A DNA stretch of 11,989 nucleotides from Limnoraphis robusta CS-951. GTDB lineage: Bacteria > Cyanobacteriota > Cyanobacteriia > Cyanobacteriales > Microcoleaceae. The notes below the pieces were generated by a model. The model had not been told where the DNA came from. It did no database searches and saw nothing but the letters and a program-made list of their open reading frames with translations. Made by a program: the position numbers and the translations under genes. Below, in pieces: positions 9,001 to 11,989 of this stretch (position 1 is the first letter of the stretch; each line of letters begins with the position of its first letter). The stretch lies in NCBI RefSeq assembly GCF_000972705.2, contig NZ_LATL02000018.1:1-11989 (forward strand), in the 5' to 3' direction.

Positions 9001-9638
9001 GGTTTATTTCTCCGACTGAATTTATTCCCGTTGCTGAAGAAACAGGTTTAATTGTACCCATTGGAGAATGGGTTTTACGAGAGGCTTGTCTTCAGCTTCA
9101 TCAGTGGAAAGAGAAATTTGTTAATCATTCTTCTTTAGTGATGAGTGTGAATTTATCAAGTCAACAGTTTACCACAGATTTAAGTCAACGGATTGATAAA
9201 ATCCTACAGGAAACTCAGGTTTTAGGACGAGAATTAAAATTAGAAATCACCGAAACCGCTATTATGACTGATCCGCAACTGGCGATCGCCACTTTAAATG
9301 AATTGAAACAGCGAGAAATTATGATTTGTATTGATGATTTTGGGACGGGTTATTGCTCCTTAGGATATTTGCATCAATTTCCGGTAGATATCCTCAAAAT
9401 AGACCGTTCTTTTGTCAATCAAATGTCCGTTGAGGATAAACGAGAAATTGTCAGAGTGATTGTTGCCCTCGCTAAAAGCTTGAAAATGGATGTGATCGCC
9501 GAAGGAATTGAATTAATGGATCAATATCTTCAGTTAAAAGACCTTAAATGTAAATATGGTCAAGGCTACTATTTCTCAAAACCCCTACACCGACACGAAG
9601 CCGAAGAGTGGTTAGTCGGAACTCGTAAAGTCAGCTAA
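6099..9638 (+). CDS. Membrane sensor with PAS-GAF-PAS-GGDEF-EAL (c-di-GMP cyclase/phosphodiesterase)
   Basis: A 1179-residue dual-domain c-di-GMP enzyme. Two transmembrane helices (about 10-33 and 283-305) enclose an extracytoplasmic sensor of about 250 residues with four cysteines (C188, C195, C247, C250). Inside the cell follow a short helical linker, PAS (about 330-448), GAF (455-615), PAS (622-740), GGDEF (745-912) and EAL (920-1175). The cyclase motif RLGGDEF (827-833) is intact, with an inhibitory I-site RxxD at 820-823. The phosphodiesterase set is also complete: EAL (957-959), N1018, EITE (1049-1052), DD (1079-1080), K1100, E1135 and Q1155. Either activity is possible, and which one dominates cannot be read from sequence. 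The signals sensed are unknown. The ATG at 6099 and the in-frame ATG at 6105 both lack a Shine-Dalgarno, so the start is uncertain by two codons. The gene ends three bases before the 9642-9900 repeat. Confidence 0.94.
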   Translation: MLMNPKNIKRAIVIGAASGLLVISTTVALISLLPLYSRIKQQEEQNLLFQAEKNAIALNTIFQQAKEQGLQFAQNPQIIPIFNASDETLQGSNNLESIRTTLEKDLNQFRVGILYINSQNQNKIEVGKAIPPEVLNLLNTSSTSSQIKLFWIDQDFYFTVANPVIASTKIATNITLFRLPKLENLTDCTQFSRACHTILGIRQPQKTESFFPLDKREYKSNHLLLEDESIKIAIEKAIQGETGALWCKQCDYFIGYSPVPSINGSFIVATGKIQLYSSIYQQFLTVAGTIVILIGLGTLGIVLILRPLTNKMQTEIFERQKAEIALRKEKDFNQTLFHANPAFLIVLDPEGKIKLMNDAMLSALGYTLEEVRGTDYLATFVPRKDKDSLPWVFELMIHRRLPIRTEEKVLTKNGKEIIVEWYGRAVFNSETDEYEHFLGAGLDITERKQVEEELQLLQRITKAVSVASDFDSAIDVALHLVCETTGWEFGEAWVPNPEQTYLEYSSVGYGNTANATAFRQESHSLRFALNEGLPGRVWFSQKPEWIPDISREAEIQFPRSSIANQYEFRAGFGVPILANNQVLAVLIFLMSIPKNEDKRLVELISSVATQLGAVFQRKQAEAKYRNIFKNAVEGIFQMNLEGEYTSVNPALAKILGYDSPENLIQNQANLQAIYLDDKQYFKLIQRLNEQAEVCNFESQVYRRDGRLIWILQNVRAIYSPRGKRVIFYEGSVIDITNLKKTEAKLRYSASHDALTDLWNRAFFMQKLRQSIQSIHEQPDHTFSVLFLDLDGFKLINDSLGHAMGDLLLIEISKRLKNCIRGGDILSRLGGDEFTILLENISDLSETKEIASRVLKALNKPFTLQGHQVFIGTSIGIVQATSDYHFPPEILRDADTAMYRAKQQGKGCAVIFDAAMRTDTLRRLQIQTDLRWAIEREEFQLYYQPIIELSTRKIAGFEALLRWDHPKEGFISPTEFIPVAEETGLIVPIGEWVLREACLQLHQWKEKFVNHSSLVMSVNLSSQQFTTDLSQRIDKILQETQVLGRELKLEITETAIMTDPQLAIATLNELKQREIMICIDDFGTGYCSLGYLHQFPVDILKIDRSFVNQMSVEDKREIVRVIVALAKSLKMDVIAEGIELMDQYLQLKDLKCKYGQGYYFSKPLHRHEAEEWLVGTRKVS

Positions 9639-9698
9639 TACAGGGAACAGGAGAAACAGTTTACAGTAACCAGTGACCTGTTACCAGTGAACAGTGAC

Positions 9699-9726
9699 CT
9701 GTTACCTGTTACCTGTTACCTGTTAC
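9699..9726 (+). repeat. Four tandem CTGTTAC heptamers
   Basis: Exact head-to-tail copies lie at 9699, 9706, 9713 and 9720, with a lone fifth copy at 9678-9684. The uninterrupted array suggests recent copy-number change by slippage. Confidence 0.9.
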
Positions 9727-9838
9727 CAGCGCGAAGTGCGATCTTGGGGTTACGCCTGCGTAGAGCAACTTCGTAAGAGAGTGAACAGTAACCAGTGATA
9801 ACTAATAACTAATAACTGTAAACTGTAAAAACTGGTAA

Positions 9839-9866
9839 CTGTAAACTGTAAACTGTAAACTGTAAA
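9839..9866 (+). repeat. Four tandem CTGTAAA heptamers
   Basis: Exact copies lie at 9839, 9846, 9853 and 9860. Two more tandem copies lie at 9816 and 9823, and one at 9876 inside the right inverted-repeat arm. The unit differs from the left-hand CTGTTAC by two bases, so the two arrays may share an origin. Confidence 0.9.
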
Positions 9867-9898
9867 AGCTGTTCACTGTAAACTGTTTCTCCTGTTCC

Positions 9899-11695
9899 CT
9901 ACTTCTTATTTTTATTGGCAAAATAAGTTTGAAACATTTGCTTGGCAACCGGCGCCGCAGAAACCGAACCATAACCGCCATTTTCAATCACCACAGCAAT
10001 GGCAATTTCTGGATTAGCGGCAGGCCCAAACCCCACAAACAGGGAGTGCGATCGCTGGCCTAAGACCTCAGAAGTTCCCGTTTTACCGCCTGTTAGGGGC
10101 AGGCCATCCTTCATCCCCTGGCCCGTGCCATACTCAACCACAGCAACTAACCCCTCTTTAATGGTATTAATCGCTTCCGGAGTTAACCCTGTTGGCACAG
10201 GTTTTGTTTCCGGGGTATTCGTCATTGAGGCCAATAAATGGGGCTTAACGCGATAACCGCCATTAGCGGCTGTAGAAACCATCACCGCCAACTCTAAAGG
10301 CGTCGTTAAAACGGCACCCTGACCAATCGCCATCGTGATAGTATCGCCCAAATACCAGGGTTCACCAAAGATTTTTTCTTTGTTATCTGGAGTCGGAACA
10401 AAACCACTAGAGCCTTCCGTTAACTTTAAAAGCTTCAAGTCTGTTGTTCCAATCCCAAAACGCTCGGCCCATTTCGCAATTTCTTCAGCTCCGACATCCA
10501 TGCCCAAATTGTAGAAAAATGTATTGCTACTGAACGCGAGAGCATCTCTAAAGCCAATCACCCCGTAACCGCCACTATGTTCGTGAAAGGTAATTCCCCC
10601 AACGGTAATCGCATCAGAAGTGGCAATCACTGAGCCGGGAGTGTATTTACCTGATCCCATACCTGCTGCCGAAGAGATAATTTTAAACGTGCTACCGGGG
10701 GGATATCCTTGCATAGTGCGGTTGAGAAAAGGATTATCTTCCCCTTGCAGAAGTTGCCATTCTTCAGATGAAATCGGTTTAGTAAATATATTCGGATCAA
10801 AGCGAGGACTACTGGCCATCGCTAGAACTTCCCCCGTTTTCACATTCAAAGCAACAGCAGATCCTCTTCGATATCCAATCCCTTCTTCTGCTGCTTTTTG
10901 GATGGCTAAATCTAGGGTGAGTTTAATCGTTGTTCCTCCGACAGGGGCTTGTTCACCCAACAGTCGGATCTCTTGATTTTGAGCATTCACCTCAATTAAA
11001 CGCGCCCCCCACACCCCAGAGAGTTGGTCATTGGCACCTGCTTCTAATCCCAATTTGCCGACGATCATTCCCATCGGATATTCCGGGTTGGCTTTTAAAT
11101 CTTCTAGAGTCGCTTCGCCAATATAACCAATCACATGAGCGGCTACATCTCCATGAGGATAGTAACGATTGGAATCACTGTGAATTTTCACACCCGGTAA
11201 CTTGAGAGCGTTTTCTCCAATCCAAATAAAGGCTTCTGGTGTTACCGACTGGGTAAGGCGAACAGGAGCAGCCGATTCATAGTCTACACGCTCTAACTTG
11301 GCGATAATTTGCTCAGTGGGGATATCGAGAACCTCGCTGAGTTGAGCCGCTGTCTTTTGCCATTGAGCCTTTGTTTGTTCCTTTGGCCACAAATAGACGG
11401 CTCGAGTTTGACGATTCGCCGCCAGAGGTTGATCATGGCGATCCAAAATCAAACCCCGATTAGACGGAATCGGCAACAGACGAATCCGATTTTCTTCAGC
11501 TCTGAGTCGGTTTTGCTTCCCGTCTATCAGTTGCAATTGCACTAAACGATAGATACTGAACCCCATCAGCGTGGTGATCAACAGGATAAATGCGACGGCT
11601 CGATAGAGAGAGTGATGGTCACGTTTATCGCGGCTGAGGGGTTTGGAGTAATCGATGGAACGAGTTTCAGACGAAATGGACAATTGACGCACCAT
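9899..11695 (-). CDS. mrdA: Penicillin-binding protein 2 (class B transpeptidase, elongation type)
   Basis: A 598-residue D,D-transpeptidase that cross-links peptidoglycan during lateral growth, partner of RodA. One N-terminal anchor helix (about 33-55, AVAFILLITTLMGFSIYRLV) leads to the PBP dimerisation domain, with RGLILDRHDQPLA and the PBP2-type RYYPHGDVAAHVIGYIGEA. The transpeptidase domain has all three active-site motifs: STFK (335-338, nucleophile Ser335), SSN (389-391) and KTG (538-540). The length is near that of E. coli PBP2 (633). I chose the ATG at 11695 (MVRQLSISSETRS). An in-frame ATG at 11743 would add MVRNLLPKGRRGCQKT, but those codons read through an IS end. A purine-rich GAGG lies 13 bases upstream of the chosen start, inside the IS, so translation signals may be IS-derived. 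The stop TAG (9899-9901) shares two bases with the neighbouring repeat. Confidence 0.93.
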   Translation of the reverse strand: MVRQLSISSETRSIDYSKPLSRDKRDHHSLYRAVAFILLITTLMGFSIYRLVQLQLIDGKQNRLRAEENRIRLLPIPSNRGLILDRHDQPLAANRQTRAVYLWPKEQTKAQWQKTAAQLSEVLDIPTEQIIAKLERVDYESAAPVRLTQSVTPEAFIWIGENALKLPGVKIHSDSNRYYPHGDVAAHVIGYIGEATLEDLKANPEYPMGMIVGKLGLEAGANDQLSGVWGARLIEVNAQNQEIRLLGEQAPVGGTTIKLTLDLAIQKAAEEGIGYRRGSAVALNVKTGEVLAMASSPRFDPNIFTKPISSEEWQLLQGEDNPFLNRTMQGYPPGSTFKIISSAAGMGSGKYTPGSVIATSDAITVGGITFHEHSGGYGVIGFRDALAFSSNTFFYNLGMDVGAEEIAKWAERFGIGTTDLKLLKLTEGSSGFVPTPDNKEKIFGEPWYLGDTITMAIGQGAVLTTPLELAVMVSTAANGGYRVKPHLLASMTNTPETKPVPTGLTPEAINTIKEGLVAVVEYGTGQGMKDGLPLTGGKTGTSEVLGQRSHSLFVGFGPAANPEIAIAVVIENGGYGSVSAAPVAKQMFQTYFANKNKK

Positions 11696-11714
11696 AGTCT
11701 TTTGACATCCTCTC

Positions 11715-11728
11715 CTCCCTTTAGGGAG
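11715..11728 (-). repeat. Terminal hairpin of the IS right end
   Basis: CTCCCT (11715-11720) and AGGGAG (11723-11728) form a perfect 6-bp stem with two unpaired bases between. It lies ten bases inside the inferred right cleavage site, where IS200/IS605 elements carry their TnpA-binding hairpin and guide-RNA 3' stem. Confidence 0.6.
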
Positions 11729-11740
11729 AAGATTCCTCAC

Positions 11741-11768
11741 CACGCCACCTTTAACGGGTGGTCGCGTG
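11741..11768 (-). repeat. Second hairpin of the IS right end
   Basis: CACG plus CCACC (11741-11749) pairs with GGTGG (11757-11761) and CGTG (11765-11768), with a 3-base bulge and a 7-base loop. It lies between the tnpB stop and the terminal hairpin and is a plausible guide-RNA scaffold stem. Confidence 0.5.
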
Positions 11769-11776
11769 CGGGGGGT

Positions 11777-11878
11777 TTACGCTTCCCAGGACGCTGCTTC
11801 AATAACCGGAGTCTTATGCCTTCCTCCACGTCCGTTTAAAGTCTCAGAATGTCCTCCCGCGACTATTAACAAATCTTG
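11777..11878 (-). pseudogene. tnpB: C-terminal fragment of a second TnpB
   Basis: The minus-strand reading ends LLIVAGGHSETLNGRGG, RHKTPVIEAASWEA, stop (TAA at 11777-11779). VAGGHSETLNGRGG is typical of the variable tail that follows the zinc ribbon in cyanobacterial TnpB proteins. The frame continues upstream to a TGA at 11945-11947. That extension (rich in K, N and Q) is unlike TnpB, and the minus strand from 11880 to the window edge has no Cys codons in any frame, so the zinc ribbon and RuvC parts are gone. Recognition of the tail is by memory of related proteins and should be verified. Confidence 0.6.
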
Positions 11879-11893
11879 TTTTTGTTTGTTTGT

Positions 11894-11928
11894 GTCTTCA
11901 AGTTTGATTTTCTCATTGACTTGAAGAC
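11894..11928. repeat. 10-bp perfect inverted repeat near the right window edge
   Basis: GTCTTCAAGT (11894-11903) and ACTTGAAGAC (11919-11928) are perfect complements around a 15-base AT-rich loop. It lies just upstream of the TnpB fragment. It may be a left-end hairpin of a small non-autonomous element, or a terminator-like stem of whatever lies to the right. No gene is visible from 11880 to 11989. Confidence 0.45.
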
Positions 11929-11989
11929 TTCCCTTGTTCTGCCCTCAACTAAAGGAGTTCCAACCTAATCTTCTATTCTGTAGTATTTA

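Larger units (their letters stand above)
9642..9900. repeat. Structured repeat element with 26-bp terminal inverted repeats and heptamer arrays
   Basis: The arms 9642-9667 and 9875-9900 are perfect 26-base complements beginning AGGGAACAGGAG. Inside are tandem heptamers: CTGTTAC on the left, CTGTAAA on the right and AATAACT-type units between. A 14-base direct repeat, ACAGTAACCAGTGA, occurs at 9663-9676 and 9785-9798. A GC-richer core (9727-9782) holds TACGC-CT-GCGTA (9751-9762) and CGAAGT/ACTTCG arms (9732-9737, 9768-9773). Heptamer arrays of this sort are known in filamentous cyanobacteria as STRR sequences. The whole could fold into a long hairpin and may act as a two-way terminator between the convergent genes. 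It has no credible coding capacity. Confidence 0.85.
11702..11880 (-). mobile_element. Right end of a truncated IS605/IS1341-type element
   Basis: Downstream of a tnpB stop codon at 11777-11779 the minus strand carries two hairpins and ends in TCAA (11702-11705). TCAA is the right cleavage tetramer known for IS608. I infer the element boundary there, leaving six bases, AAGACT, before the mrdA ATG. In intact relatives this end also encodes the 3' scaffold of the guide RNA, and the flanking DNA is the guide. The part right of 11880 has no recognisable tnpB, so the element is internally or 5' truncated. Confidence 0.6.

Noticed and set aside
9642..9900. CRISPR array
   Set aside because: The repeats are 7-base tandem units without spacers of regular length, and no cas genes are nearby.
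9802..9987. Open frame of 61 codons on the minus strand
   Set aside because: Its C-terminal half is translated heptamer repeat (QFTVNSFYSLQFTVYS) and the rest is an out-of-frame reading of mrdA.
11696..11743. Longer PBP2 start adding MVRNLLPKGRRGCQKT
   Set aside because: These codons read through the right end of the IS element. The protein from 11695 begins like a normal PBP2 cytoplasmic tail.

Overview
The window looks cyanobacterial, probably from a filamentous freshwater type. Five perfect copies of the octamer GCGATCGC (the HIP1 signature) lie at 2889, 3498, 3600, 9282 and 10048. There is a membrane Ser/Thr kinase with a TPR tail, an intergenic region of tandem heptamers, and remains of IS200/IS605-type (tnpB) elements. 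The genus cannot be fixed from this sequence.

Layout, left to right. (1) 1-1140, minus: a tnpB gene of the IS605/IS1341 type, split by a one-base frameshift near 442 and running off the left edge. Its upstream flank (1165-1232) holds palindromic IS-end structures. (2) 1233-1625: non-coding, with one strong-looking promoter. (3) 1626-3800, plus: protein kinase, one transmembrane helix, eleven TPRs. (4) 3827-5851, minus: archaeal/bacterial-type glycogen debranching enzyme, convergent with the kinase. (5) 5852-6098: divergent intergenic region with an 11-bp perfect inverted repeat. (6) 6099-9638, plus: a 1179-residue membrane sensor with PAS-GAF-PAS-GGDEF-EAL, in which both c-di-GMP catalytic domains look intact. 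(7) 9642-9900: a repeat element bounded by 26-bp perfect inverted repeats and filled with heptamer arrays, occupying the whole gap between two convergent stop codons. (8) 9899-11695, minus: class B penicillin-binding protein of the PBP2 (MrdA) type. (9) 11702-11880: right end and last codons of a second, truncated tnpB element. It ends six bases before the mrdA start codon.

The four housekeeping or regulatory genes (kinase, debranching enzyme, c-di-GMP sensor, PBP2) are in alternating orientations and form no operon. Each is probably transcribed alone. They cover signalling, glycogen breakdown, second-messenger turnover and lateral wall synthesis, and nothing in the sequence ties them to one pathway. 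The distinctive features are in the repeats and mobile DNA: a decayed tnpB on each flank, one with its end (and its predicted guide-RNA junction) at the start codon of a cell-wall gene, and a structured repeat abutting that gene's stop codon. I found no CRISPR array, tRNA, rRNA or convincing new multi-gene system.
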